A stretch of 64,000 bases of DNA, taken from NCBI RefSeq assembly GCF_000385215.1, contig NZ_ARQK01000052.1:19936-83935 (forward strand). The letters run 5' to 3'. Below are positions 45,456 through 54,163 of this stretch, in pieces (positions within the stretch are counted from its first letter, which is position 1; each line of letters begins with the position of its first letter). This stretch comes from Thioalkalivibrio thiocyanoxidans ARh2 (GTDB lineage: Bacteria > Pseudomonadota > Gammaproteobacteria > Ectothiorhodospirales > Ectothiorhodospiraceae). The notes beneath the pieces are model-generated. The model was not told the origin of the DNA and ran no database searches. It saw only the letters and a list, made by a program, of their open reading frames with translations. A program made the position numbers and the translations under genes.

Positions 45456-46256
45456 TTAGCCGTGCGCGTCCGGAAGACCCTCCAGCCAGTCGAGTACCTC
45501 CTGCGGGGCGTGGAATCGCGGCACCCCGGGGGCGTCCGGCGGGCGCTCCACCATCACAACCGGCATACCCCGTTCGCGGGCCGCCTGCAGCTTGGCGGCT
45601 GTGGCATCGCCGCCGCTGTCCTTGGTCACCAGCACGTCAATCGTGTTTTCCCGCAAAAGGCGCGCCTCGTCTTCGGCCGTGAACGGGCCCCGGGCGTGGA
45701 TCCAGGCAACCCGCGGCAGCGCCGGCGGCGGTTCGGGCGGGTCGATGGTGCGGATGACGTAGTCCAGTTCGGGCGCGGCCTCGAAGGCCTCCAGGTGCTG
45801 GCGGCCGGTGGTCAGCAGCACGCGCCGGCCGAGTTCCGGAAGGGCGCGGGCGGCGGCCGCGAGATCGGGAACGCGGATCCAGCGGTCCTCCGGTCCGGCC
45901 TCCCACGACGGTCGGGTCAGGCGGGCCAGCGGGATGCCGGTGTTGCGTGCGGCCGTGACGGCGTTGGCCGAGATCTGCCGTGCGAAGGGGTGGGTCGCGT
46001 CCACCAGGGCGTCGACCGCGTGTTCGTGCAGCCAGGCGGCAAGGCCGTCGGCGCCGCCGAACCCGCCCGTGCGCCGCGGCAGTCGCGAGGGTGCCGGCCT
46101 GCGCGTGCGTCCGGCCAGCGACACGGTGGCGTGCAGCCACGGGTGGCCGTCCAGCAGCGGTTCCAGTTCCGCGGCCTCGGTGGTGCCGCCCAGCAGCAGG
46201 ATCTGCCGCGGGCGCGCCGCCCCGGGGCCGGTATCGGAGGATGAACGGGAGCTCAT
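45456..46256 (-). CDS. cobK: Precorrin-6A reductase
   Basis: A 266-aa NADPH-dependent reductase of the CobK/CbiJ family. The N-terminal strand is ILLLGGTTEAAEL; VDATHPFARQISANA and TKDSGG are family motifs. The start at 46256 gives a standard N-terminus; the frame is open upstream only as a shadow of cobL. It is the only reverse-strand gene in the biosynthetic run, and its start overlaps the upstream side of cobL. Confidence 0.92.
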   Translation of the reverse strand: MSSRSSSDTGPGAARPRQILLLGGTTEAAELEPLLDGHPWLHATVSLAGRTRRPAPSRLPRRTGGFGGADGLAAWLHEHAVDALVDATHPFARQISANAVTAARNTGIPLARLTRPSWEAGPEDRWIRVPDLAAAARALPELGRRVLLTTGRQHLEAFEAAPELDYVIRTIDPPEPPPALPRVAWIHARGPFTAEDEARLLRENTIDVLVTKDSGGDATAAKLQAARERGMPVVMVERPPDAPGVPRFHAPQEVLDWLEGLPDAHG

Positions 46257-46260
46257 GAGG

Positions 46261-47496
46261 ATGAACAGTCTAGCCACGAACGAGGAGCGAGCGCCATGGC
46301 TGAACATCGTCGGCGTGGGCGCGGGGGGGCTCGACGGGCTGGCCCCGGATGCCCGCATGGCGCTGGACACGGCGGCGACGGTGATCGGCGGCGCGCGGCA
46401 TCTGGAGATGCTGCCGGAGCGGCCGGGGCAGGAGCGCCTGGTGTGGCCGTCGCCGCTGGAGACCGCGCTGGACTGGATCGAGGCGCGCGCCGGGCAGCCG
46501 CTGTGCGTGCTCGCCAGCGGCGACCCCTTCTGGTTCGGGGTGGGTGCGACCCTGATGCGGCGTTTTCCGGTCGCGCAGACCTGTGTCTGGCCGGCGCCCT
46601 CGGCATTCAGTCTGGCCGCTGCGCGCATGGGCTGGCCGCTGCAGCAGACCCACTGCCTGTCGGTGCACGGCCGGCCGATGGAGGCGCTGCGGCCCTGGCT
46701 GCATGACGGCGCGCGACTGCTGATCCTGAGCCGCGACGGGGATACCCCGGCGGAACTGGCGCACTGGCTGACCGGGCTCGGCTTCGGCGATTCCACCCTG
46801 ACCGTATTGCAGTCCCTGGGTGCGGACCGCGAGGCGGCCTTCAGCGCGCGCGCCGGGGCCTGGCCGGAGGTCGCGATCGAGGCGCTGAACACCGTGGCGC
46901 TGGAATGCCGGGCCGATCCGGCGGCGCAGGTGCTGGCCGCCAGTGCCGGCCGGCCGGAGGCGCAGTTCGAGCAGGACGGACAGATCACCAAGCGCGAGGT
47001 GCGGGCGGTGGCGGTGGCCCTGCTGGCGCCCGGTCGCGGCGAGCGGCTGTGGGACGTGGGCGCCGGGTCCGGTGCCATCGGCATCGAGTGGATGCTGGCG
47101 GATCCGGCCAACACCGCCGTGGCCATCGAGCCGCGCGCGGAGCGCCTGGAACGCATCGCGCGCAACGCGAGCACGCTGGGAGTGCCGGCGCTGCGTCCCA
47201 TCCACGGGCGGGCGCCGGAGGCACTGGGAGACCTGCCGCCACCCGACGCGATCTTCATCGGCGGCGGGCTGACCACGCCGGGGCTGCTGGAGCACTGCAT
47301 GGACCAGCTGCGCCCGGGCGGGCGGCTGGTCGCCAGCAGCGTGACCGTGGAAGGGGACGCGGTGCTGGCGGCGGCGCACGAGCGCCACGGCGGCGAGCTC
47401 ACGCGGATCAACGTCAGCCGCGCGGAGCCGCTGGGCGGCATGGCCGGCTGGAAGCCGCTGCGGCCGGTGACCCTGTGGTCGCTGCGCCGGGGCTGA
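46261..47496 (+). CDS. cobL: Precorrin-6Y C5,15-methyltransferase (CbiE-CbiT fusion)
   Basis: A 411-aa fusion. The N-terminal half is CbiE ([31 protein letters not shown]), which methylates C5. The C-terminal half is CbiT ([31 protein letters not shown]), which methylates C15 and decarboxylates. The start at 46261 is preceded by GAGG. An in-frame ATG at 46255 would overlap the cobK start codon on the other strand. The divergent genes share no intergenic space, so their promoters must lie inside coding sequence. Confidence 0.93.
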   Translation: MNSLATNEERAPWLNIVGVGAGGLDGLAPDARMALDTAATVIGGARHLEMLPERPGQERLVWPSPLETALDWIEARAGQPLCVLASGDPFWFGVGATLMRRFPVAQTCVWPAPSAFSLAAARMGWPLQQTHCLSVHGRPMEALRPWLHDGARLLILSRDGDTPAELAHWLTGLGFGDSTLTVLQSLGADREAAFSARAGAWPEVAIEALNTVALECRADPAAQVLAASAGRPEAQFEQDGQITKREVRAVAVALLAPGRGERLWDVGAGSGAIGIEWMLADPANTAVAIEPRAERLERIARNASTLGVPALRPIHGRAPEALGDLPPPDAIFIGGGLTTPGLLEHCMDQLRPGGRLVASSVTVEGDAVLAAAHERHGGELTRINVSRAEPLGGMAGWKPLRPVTLWSLRRG

Positions 47497-47525
47497 GGGA
47501 AACGCTGAGCGGGGCGCGTGTCCGG

Positions 47526-47954
47526 GTGACCCCCGGCGTCGGCTTCGCCTCGGCCTGCACGGCCGGCGAGCTGGAGGCGCTGGTCCGCGAGGTGCTGGCC
47601 GAGGCGCACGCCGGGTTGCGGGCGGGGGGCGGCGAGGCGATCGAGATCCGGCAGCTGGCGGCCCCGGGGCACAAGGGCGACAGCCCGGTGCTGTGGACGG
47701 CCGCGCGCGACCTGGAGCTGGAGCCGGTGTTCGCGTCGGCGGCCGCGCTGGCCGTGCGCGACGCTGCCCTGTCCACGGAGTCGGCGCGCTCGCGTGCCGT
47801 CGCCGGGGTCGGTTCGGTGGCGGAGGCGGCGGCGCTGGCGGTGGCCGGCGACGGGGCGCGCCTGCTGCTGCCGCGGCGGCTCTCCGCGCGGGCGAGCTGC
47901 GCGGTCGCGGTGCGCATGGTGAACGGGACGGACGAGCTTTTCGAGGAGGGATGA
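47526..47954 (+). CDS. cobE: CobE / CbiG C-terminal-domain protein
   Basis: A 142-aa protein matching the CobE family (equal to the C-terminal domain of CbiG): [21 protein letters not shown], the [14 protein letters not shown] strand and a [14 protein letters not shown] block. Its exact role in the aerobic pathway is not settled. The only in-frame near-N-terminal start is GTG at 47526; the family usually has a few more residues before the first strand, so the start is uncertain. The stop overlaps the cobM start. The N-terminal CbiG domain is not present. Confidence 0.75.
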   Translation: MTPGVGFASACTAGELEALVREVLAEAHAGLRAGGGEAIEIRQLAAPGHKGDSPVLWTAARDLELEPVFASAAALAVRDAALSTESARSRAVAGVGSVAEAAALAVAGDGARLLLPRRLSARASCAVAVRMVNGTDELFEEG

Positions 47955-48718
47955 TGACGGTTCATTTTGTCGGAGCGGGGCCCGGTGCGGCCGATCTGCT
48001 GACCTTGCGCGGGCGCGATCGCATCGCGGCCTGCCCGGTGTGCCTGTATGCCGGTTCGCTGGTGCCGGAGGCGGTGCTGGAGCATGCCCCGGAGGGGGCG
48101 CGCGTGATCAACACCGCGCCGCTGACGCTGGACGCGATCATGGAGGAGATCGAACGGGCCCACGCGGCGGGCCAGGACGTGGCGCGCCTGCACTCCGGCG
48201 ACCTGTCGGTCTACAGCGCGCTGGGCGAGCAGATCCGCCGGCTGGAGGCGGCCGGGATCGAGTACAGCATCACGCCCGGCGTGCCGGCATTCTCCGCCGC
48301 CGCCGCGACCCTGGGGCGGGAACTGACGGTGCCGGAGGTGGCGCAGTCGGTGGTGCTGACGCGCACGCCGGGACGGGCGTCCTCCATGCCGGAGCGCGAA
48401 CGGCTGGCGAGCTTTGCCGCGACCGGGGCGACCCTCGCGATCCACCTGTCGCTGCACAATATCGAGACCGTGGTCGAGGACCTGCGGCCGCACTATGGCT
48501 GCGACTGCCCGGTGGCGATCGTCTTCCGCGCCAGCTGGCCGGACGAGACCGTGGTGCGCGGTTCGCTGGGGAATATCGCGGAACGGGCGCAGGCCCTGAC
48601 CACACGGCGCTCGGCGCTGATCCTGGTGGGCCCGGCGCTGGACCCGGGCGATTTCCGCGACAGTGCGCTGTACGACCCGGCGCATGTGCGCCGTTACCGC
48701 GGCATGGACGGCGACTGA
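47951..48718 (+). CDS. cobM: Precorrin-4 C11-methyltransferase
   Basis: A 255-aa SAM-dependent methyltransferase (CobM/CbiF). Motifs: [18 protein letters not shown] near residue 4, [18 protein letters not shown] and [21 protein letters not shown]. Two adjacent ATG codons (47951, 47954) follow GAGGAGGG; the second has the better spacing. It ends the biosynthetic run and converges on the cytochrome c'-like gene. Confidence 0.94.
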   Translation: MMTVHFVGAGPGAADLLTLRGRDRIAACPVCLYAGSLVPEAVLEHAPEGARVINTAPLTLDAIMEEIERAHAAGQDVARLHSGDLSVYSALGEQIRRLEAAGIEYSITPGVPAFSAAAATLGRELTVPEVAQSVVLTRTPGRASSMPERERLASFAATGATLAIHLSLHNIETVVEDLRPHYGCDCPVAIVFRASWPDETVVRGSLGNIAERAQALTTRRSALILVGPALDPGDFRDSALYDPAHVRRYRGMDGD

Positions 48719-48775
48719 GTGTCGGACGGTTGATCAGGAACGGGGCCACCAGGCGGCTCCAGGTTAAGGCGTGAT

Positions 48776-49336
48776 TCAGCGACGGCGGTAGTTGTCGTGG
48801 CACGCGAGGCAGTGATGGCGCACGCCGTTCAGGACCTCGGTTGCGCGCAGCTGGAATTCCTCGTCCTCCAGGTCGTCGGCCGCGTCGACTTTTCGTTGCA
48901 GCTCGGCCGTGGCCTTGCGGAACGCCGCCTTGTACTCGGAGAACTCCGGATCTTGCCAGGCCCCGGGTAGTGCCCCGTCCTCTCCGTCCCGTGCGGGCGT
49001 CTCCTGCGCGAACCAGGTTTCGATCTCTTCGGCTCGGCTGGCCAGTTCGTCGGCGAGTTTGGGCAGGCGCTCGGCGAAAGGGGCGTTGTAGCGCAGGATC
49101 TGCTCGAGACTACGGTATACAGCCGAAGTCCCCTGCATGCTCTGCTGACGAAAGCGCTGGAAGGCCTCGGTCGCATCCACTTCAGCGGGATCGTCCAGGG
49201 TCTCGTCATAGTCGCCCCAGGGACCCGGCATCGGGACAGTGACCTCCGCGGTGGCCGGGCTGCCGGCGGCAGCCAGCAACAGGATCGCAAAGAGGGTGGT
49301 TCTCAACGGGTGATGGATCGGTTGCATCTGGTTCAT
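48776..49336 (-). CDS. Exported cytochrome c'-like haem protein
   Basis: A 186-aa protein with a signal peptide (residues 1-27, SPATA-E) and a single haem-binding CLACH motif close to the C-terminus, followed only by DNYRRR. A four-helix, C-terminal-haem layout is typical of class II cytochromes c (c' and c-556), which bind NO or transfer electrons. The start at 49336 follows GGGAG. It lies 21 bases after the porin-like gene, so both are probably under the cobalamin riboswitch upstream of it. Confidence 0.75.
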   Translation of the reverse strand: MNQMQPIHHPLRTTLFAILLLAAAGSPATAEVTVPMPGPWGDYDETLDDPAEVDATEAFQRFRQQSMQGTSAVYRSLEQILRYNAPFAERLPKLADELASRAEEIETWFAQETPARDGEDGALPGAWQDPEFSEYKAAFRKATAELQRKVDAADDLEDEEFQLRATEVLNGVRHHCLACHDNYRRR

Positions 49337-49357
49337 GTCGATTCTCCCGGTCATTTC

Positions 49358-50473
49358 TCAGAAGCGGAACTGGTGCTGCAGGTGCAGATCCCAGGCCGAG
49401 GTGTCGGTGTCGCGGTCCAGCCACATCAGCTGGGTCTTGTGCCGCTGGCCACGGTGATACCAGTTCAGGCCGGCACCCCATTCACGCTGCCAGCGCTCGT
49501 CAGTGCCAAGATCGTCGCCTGCGTCGTGGCGCAATACGGCGTGGCGCGCGGCGAACTCCAGTCCCTCCACCGGCAGCGACTGCGCCAGTTCCAGTTCGGC
49601 CCCCAGGTCGTGGTAGCTCGCGGTGCGGTCGGGGGAGACATCGCGGCGGAAGGCCGCCAGCGACAGCGAGGTATGGGCGAACTTGACCACCGCGTCGGCG
49701 GTGGCGGTGATCCAGTCGGCGCGTTGGTTGGCCACCGTGTCTTCGATGCCGCGGCTCCAGTCGCGCAGGTGGTTGCGGCTGGTGGCCTGTACGCCGGCGC
49801 CCAGGGCGACGGTGCGCTCCACGGCCTGGCCTAACGTGGTGTTGTCACGTGGGACTGCGCCGACCGGGGCCCACGCGCCGCGCGCGCTGAACAGGTGGCC
49901 GGATGTGGAGGGGCGATCGTCGCGCTGATCCAGACGCCCGCGACCGTCAAACACGCCGATGGCCCATGCCCTGTCGTCGCCGGCGCCGCCCAGCAGGGCG
50001 ATACCGGTGTCGCGGCCGGCCGGCACCTCGAACTGGTTACCGGCGATGCTCAGTTCGGTGAACAGGCGGTTGGGGCCACCGATGTCCCGCGACAGGCCGA
50101 AGGGGACCGTAAACTGGCCAGCCCGCAGGCCCAGGTGTTCACCCATTGCGTACTGCAACCAGATGTCGCGCATGGACAGCTCGCCGCTGCTGAAATCCGG
50201 CTGCAGGCGAAAGCTCAGATCGGGGTGGAACAGGGTGCCCGAGGTGTCCAGCCAGGCACGACGGAAGTCGAATTCGCTGCTGGAGCCATCCGGGTCTCGT
50301 TCGTAGCTGTAGCGGCCCTGAATCAGCGGATCCAGGGTGACCTGCAGACCGTCTTCCGCGTCGCCGAATTCGAAACCGGCTTGTGCCGGCGCGATGCCCG
50401 CGGCCGTCATCAGGCACAGGGTGGCCAGGGCCGGGACGGCATGTTGCCCCGGTCGGAGATGGGTATGGGTCAT
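49358..50473 (-). CDS. Phosphate-selective-porin (OprO/P)-like outer-membrane protein
   Basis: A 371-aa protein with a signal peptide (ending IAPAQA-G) and a porin O/P-type barrel: VTLDPLIQGRYSYERD, FDFRRAWLDTSGTLF, then LRAGQFTVPFGLSRD, and a terminal aromatic residue Phe (HLQHQFRF). The start at 50473 has GGAGCAACCC upstream. A cobalamin riboswitch lies 140 bases upstream on the same strand. This control suggests that the barrel passes cobalt, a cobalt chelate or a corrinoid rather than phosphate. Confidence 0.8.
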   Translation of the reverse strand: MTHTHLRPGQHAVPALATLCLMTAAGIAPAQAGFEFGDAEDGLQVTLDPLIQGRYSYERDPDGSSSEFDFRRAWLDTSGTLFHPDLSFRLQPDFSSGELSMRDIWLQYAMGEHLGLRAGQFTVPFGLSRDIGGPNRLFTELSIAGNQFEVPAGRDTGIALLGGAGDDRAWAIGVFDGRGRLDQRDDRPSTSGHLFSARGAWAPVGAVPRDNTTLGQAVERTVALGAGVQATSRNHLRDWSRGIEDTVANQRADWITATADAVVKFAHTSLSLAAFRRDVSPDRTASYHDLGAELELAQSLPVEGLEFAARHAVLRHDAGDDLGTDERWQREWGAGLNWYHRGQRHKTQLMWLDRDTDTSAWDLHLQHQFRF

Positions 50474-50611
50474 TGTTGGGTTGCTCCCTTGGACGCGCGA
50501 CCCCGCACGCCGTGGATGAAACGACGCCGGAAGCTGGGCAGGGAGCAGGGTAGGCCGGGTGATGCGAACACGCCGGTCTGGCCCGCTCGGCCGCCCACCG
50601 CGGCGTCGGGT

Positions 50612-50827
50612 GTTCTCCAGGCCGGTCTCCGGACTCGCGGAGGAGATGCGCGATGCATCCACAGCGGATCGCCTTCCCGCGGCATCCCGGGGATGCGCCG
50701 CAGTGGCATTGGATCCGCCCGTCTCCGCCTACCGTTGCGGGGGCAGCGCCGGCCTTACGAATGTCGATTCGCGCACCGGCTTCCCGATTATCCCCGACGG
50801 TTGGACGCCGGGGCACCTGGAGAGTGG
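50612..50827 (-). promoter_or_regulatory. Cobalamin riboswitch upstream of the porin and cytochrome c'-like genes
   Basis: On the reverse strand the order of elements is the same as in the btuB riboswitch: TAATCGGGAAG (50790-50780), GCTGCCCCCGCAACGGT (50747-50731) and the B12 box AGTCCGGAGACCGGCC (50635-50620). The 5' segment with GGTGCCCCGGCG starts near 50820. It ends about 140 bases before the porin start. The divergent cytochrome c peroxidase gene is not downstream of it. Confidence 0.92.
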
Positions 50828-51069
50828 TGGACCGTAGTTGAAGGATTTGAGGGGGTCAAGTTTGTCCGGGTATCCCGGGAAACGGTGTAGTGGAGGCGAA
50901 CCCGGCTCCCCTGAAGGCTGATAATTGATGCAGATCATCTCCGGGGCGGATTTTGATCGCGACCAGGTTCCCGCGTCTGTAGGGTGGGCTTTAAGTGGTT
51001 TGGACCGAGTCTATATCGGCCCTCACCGATATCCGCTTCTCAGATGTCTGTTACTCAAGGGAGACCTGT

Positions 51070-52074
51070 ATGAAAACGCTTTCCGGATTCCGCATGACGG
51101 CGCTGGCGGCCTGCGCGGCCGTCGCATTCGGGGCCGCAGTTCCGGCCGTGGCCGATACCGACTATTCCGAATACCGCGACGTGTTCGAGCCGCTGCCGGC
51201 GCTGCCGCCGATCCCGGCGGACAACTCGATGACCAAGGAGAAGATCGAGCTGGGCAAGATGCTGTTCTTCGAACCGCGCATCTCCAGCTCCGGCGTGATC
51301 TCCTGCGCGACCTGCCACAACCCGGCGCTGGGCTGGGCGGACCGCATCCCGCGCGCGGTGGGCCATGACGGTCAGGTCGGCGAACGCAACACCCCGACCG
51401 TGCTGAATTCCGGCTTCTTCACGGCCCAGTTCTGGGATGGCCGCGAGGACGATCTGGAAGGCCAGGCGCTGGGCCCCATCCAGGACGCGATCGAGATGGC
51501 GATGCCGCTGGAGGAGGCGATCGCGCGCCTGGAGGAGTTCAACGAGTATCAGGAGAAGTTCGAGGCCGCCTATCCCGATTATGACGGCGACAACGTGATC
51601 AACACCGACCACGTGGCCAAGGCCCTGGCGACCTTCCAGCGCACGCTGAACACCCCGAACTCGCCGCTGGATCGCTGGCTGGCCGGCGACGAGGGCGCGA
51701 TGAGTGATCAGCAGATGCGCGGGATGAAGCTGTTCGCCGATAACGGCTGCGTGGCCTGCCACAGCGGGCCGGCGCTGACCGACAGCAACTTCCACCGCAT
51801 CCAGGTGCCGGGCTCGGAGGACAAGGGCCGCTATCTGGTCACCGAGGACGAGGCCGACAAGTACGCGTTCAAGACCCCGACGCTGCGCAACGTGGCGCTG
51901 ACCTACCCCTACATGAACAACGGCGAGACCGCCACGCTGGACGAGGCGATCCGCATCATGGGGGAAGAGATGCTGGGCATGGAGTTCAGCGATGACGAGG
52001 TCGCGGACATCGAGGCCTTCATGCATGCGCTGACTGGAGAGATGCCGCGCTTCGACATCCCCGCGCTGCCGTAA
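51070..52074 (+). CDS. ccpA: Di-haem cytochrome c peroxidase
   Basis: A 334-aa exported protein with a signal peptide (ending PAVAD) and two CxxCH haem sites (CATCH near residue 78, CVACH near residue 235). The conserved LFFEPRISSSGVISCATCHNP start and TPTLRNVALTYPYMNNG end are typical for bacterial cytochrome c peroxidases, which reduce hydrogen peroxide in the periplasm. A TTACTCAAGGGAGACC ribosome-binding region precedes the start. A strong terminator follows. Confidence 0.92.
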   Translation: MKTLSGFRMTALAACAAVAFGAAVPAVADTDYSEYRDVFEPLPALPPIPADNSMTKEKIELGKMLFFEPRISSSGVISCATCHNPALGWADRIPRAVGHDGQVGERNTPTVLNSGFFTAQFWDGREDDLEGQALGPIQDAIEMAMPLEEAIARLEEFNEYQEKFEAAYPDYDGDNVINTDHVAKALATFQRTLNTPNSPLDRWLAGDEGAMSDQQMRGMKLFADNGCVACHSGPALTDSNFHRIQVPGSEDKGRYLVTEDEADKYAFKTPTLRNVALTYPYMNNGETATLDEAIRIMGEEMLGMEFSDDEVADIEAFMHALTGEMPRFDIPALP

Positions 52075-52118
52075 ACACGGGCGTGCGAGACTGAATCCTC
52101 CTTGTGGGGATCCTTGCA

Positions 52119-52145
52119 GGCCGGGGCTTTGTCCCCGGCCTTTTT
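52119..52145 (+). terminator. Rho-independent terminator after the cytochrome c peroxidase gene
   Basis: An 8-bp perfect GC stem (GGCCGGGG / CCCCGGCC, 52119-52140) with a six-base loop, followed by five T residues. It lies 45 bases after the stop. Confidence 0.85.
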
Positions 52146-52223
52146 CGTTTCCGGGCGGTCGGTCCACGGCGCTTCTGCTACCCTGTGCGCCTTTCACGAC
52201 CACCGGAATCGAGTGTCTGACGC

Positions 52224-53630
52224 ATGAGCTTTCGTACCCGTTTTGCCCCCAGTCCGACCGGCTATCTGCATATTGGCGGTGCGCGCACCGCGCTGTTCTC
52301 CTGGCTGTATGCCCGCCACCACGGTGGCGAGTTCGTGCTGCGCATCGAGGACACCGATCTGGAGCGCAGCAACGCGGAATCGGTCAACGCGATCCTCGAG
52401 GGGATGAACTGGCTGGGGCTGACCTACGATCATGGACCGTTCTACCAGACGGAGCGCTTCGACCGGTACCAGGAAGTGATCGACCAGCTGATGGCCGCAG
52501 GCCACGCCTATCGCTGCTACTGCACGAAGGAAGAGCTGGATGCGATGCGCGAGGAGCAGAAGGCGCGCAAGGAGAAGCCGCGCTACGACGGCCGCTGCCG
52601 CGCGCGCACCGAGCCGCGTGAGGGCGTGGAGCCGGTGATCCGCTTCCGCACGCCGGACGAGGGTGTGACCATCGTCGACGACATGGTGCGCGGCAAGGTC
52701 GCGTTCCAGAACAGCGAGCTGGACGACCTGATCATCGCCCGCTCCGACGGCTCGCCGACCTACAACCTGACGGTGGTGGTCGACGACATGGACATGGAGA
52801 TCACCCATGTGATCCGCGGGGACGACCACCTGAACAATACCCCGCGCCAGATCAACATCCTGAAGGCGCTGGGTGTGGAGCCACCGCGCTATGGCCACCT
52901 GCCGATGATCATGGGTCCGGACGGTGCCAAGCTGTCCAAGCGCCATGGTGCGGTCTCGGTGATGCAGTACCGAGAAGAGGGCTACCTGCCCGAAGCCCTG
53001 CTGAACTACCTGGTGCGCCTGGGCTGGGCACATGGCGATCAGGAGATATTCTCGGTGGACGAGCTGGTGCGCCTGTTCGACATCCAGGACGTGAACCAGT
53101 CCGCCTCCGCGATTAACCCCGACAAGCTTCTGTGGCTGAACCAGCACTACATCAAGACGCTGGACCCGGATCATGTGGCGCTGGAGTTCGGCTGGCATCT
53201 GGGCCAGCTGGGCATTGACCCGTCCAATGGCCCGGCGATGCGCGATGTGGTGATCGCCCAGCGCGAGCGCGCACGCACCCTGCGCGAGATGGCCGAGAAC
53301 AGCGTGTATTTCTACCGCGAGTTCGAGGACTACGACGAGAAGGCGGCACGCAAGCAGCTCACGGCCGACGCCGAGGCCGTGCTCCAGACCCTGCACGACG
53401 GTTTCAGCGCGCTCGGTGCCTGGGAGAAGGAGCCGCTGCACGAGGTTGTGCTGCACACCGCCGAGCGCCTGGATTTCAAGCTGGGCAAGGTCGCACAGCC
53501 GCTGCGTGTGGCCCTGACCGGCGGTACCGTGTCGCCGCCGATCGACGATACCCTGGTGCTGATCGGGCGCGAGCGGTCGCTGGCCCGGATCGACCGGGCG
53601 CTGAAGAAAATTTCGGCGGAGGCGGGTTGA
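52224..53630 (+). CDS. gltX: Glutamyl-tRNA synthetase
   Basis: A 468-aa class I aminoacyl-tRNA synthetase. HIGH motif as HIGG (residues 16-19), KMSKS motif as KLSKR (near 237-241) and a Cys-rich zinc-like region near residues 98-125 (YRCYC..., RYDGRCR). It charges tRNA-Glu; that tRNA gene lies 0.4 kb downstream. Confidence 0.96.
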   Translation: MSFRTRFAPSPTGYLHIGGARTALFSWLYARHHGGEFVLRIEDTDLERSNAESVNAILEGMNWLGLTYDHGPFYQTERFDRYQEVIDQLMAAGHAYRCYCTKEELDAMREEQKARKEKPRYDGRCRARTEPREGVEPVIRFRTPDEGVTIVDDMVRGKVAFQNSELDDLIIARSDGSPTYNLTVVVDDMDMEITHVIRGDDHLNNTPRQINILKALGVEPPRYGHLPMIMGPDGAKLSKRHGAVSVMQYREEGYLPEALLNYLVRLGWAHGDQEIFSVDELVRLFDIQDVNQSASAINPDKLLWLNQHYIKTLDPDHVALEFGWHLGQLGIDPSNGPAMRDVVIAQRERARTLREMAENSVYFYREFEDYDEKAARKQLTADAEAVLQTLHDGFSALGAWEKEPLHEVVLHTAERLDFKLGKVAQPLRVALTGGTVSPPIDDTLVLIGRERSLARIDRALKKISAEAG

Positions 53631-53672
53631 CACTCCAGGGGGTGCTGGCTACAGTACGCGCTCGCCTGACAC

Positions 53673-53748
53673 GGGGCCATAGCTCAGCTGGGAGAGCGCC
53701 TGCATGGCATGCAGGAGGTCGGCGGTTCGATCCCGCCTGGCTCCACCA
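53673..53748 (+). tRNA. tRNA-Ala (anticodon GGC)
   Basis: A 76-nt cloverleaf with an encoded CCA end. The acceptor stem pairs GGGGCCA with TGGCTCC, the anticodon stem is CCTGC/GCAGG with loop ATGGCAT (anticodon GGC), and the T arm reads GGCGGTTCGATCCCGCC with one mismatched end pair. Confidence 0.95.
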
Positions 53749-53773
53749 AATTCGGGTGTAAGCGAGATCACCG

Positions 53774-54004
53774 ATGCATCGTTTTGGGGTTATATCCATC
53801 TGGGTGGGTTTGGTGATCGCAGTGATTGGACTGTTCGGCGGTTTCGGGCTGATGTTCACCGGGGAGCAAACCTGGTCCAAGCCCTTGATTGCGGCGGTTC
53901 CGATTGGATTTCTTCTGGTGTTTACCGGTTTGGTGACCACGATCCTGTATCGTGAGACCGCCGGAGGCAAAAGAAGCGGCCGGCCCCAGGGCCCGCCAAA
54001 CTAG
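53774..54004 (+). CDS. Small two-TM membrane protein between the tRNA genes
   Basis: A 76-aa protein with two clear hydrophobic helices (about residues 6-30 and 38-60) and a basic tail. Base composition is lower in GC than the surroundings. A GCGAGATC stretch precedes the start but no strong ribosome-binding site is seen. It may be processed from the tRNA transcript. No family is recognised. Confidence 0.5.
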   Translation: MHRFGVISIWVGLVIAVIGLFGGFGLMFTGEQTWSKPLIAAVPIGFLLVFTGLVTTILYRETAGGKRSGRPQGPPN

Positions 54005-54024
54005 CAACGAGACGTTGCCTCTAC

Positions 54025-54100
54025 GTCCCCATCGTCTAGAGGCCTAGGACACCGCCCTTTCACGGCGGCGACCGGGGTTCGAATCCCCGTGGGGACGCCA
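54025..54100 (+). tRNA. tRNA-Glu (anticodon TTC)
   Basis: A 76-nt cloverleaf with CCA encoded. The acceptor stem pairs GTCCCCA with TGGGGAC, the anticodon stem CCGCC/GGCGG holds loop CTTTCAC with anticodon TTC, and the T arm is CGGGGTTCGAATCCCCG. Confidence 0.95.
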
Positions 54101-54110
54101 TTATTCCGAG

Positions 54111-54147
54111 AAGGCCCGAACCGTAAGGTTCGGGCCTTTTCTTTTTT
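54111..54147 (+). terminator. Rho-independent terminator after tRNA-Glu
   Basis: A 12-bp perfect stem (AAGGCCCGAACC with its complement) around a GTAA loop, followed by TTTTCTTTTTT. It ends the tRNA transcript. Confidence 0.92.
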
Positions 54148-54163
54148 GTGGCGGGGGCGTTGA

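Noticed and set aside
46257..47672. Extension of the CobK frame to 738 aa
   Set aside because: The extra part is antisense to cobL, is Ser/Ala/Arg-rich and has no domain; CobK family length fits 266 aa.
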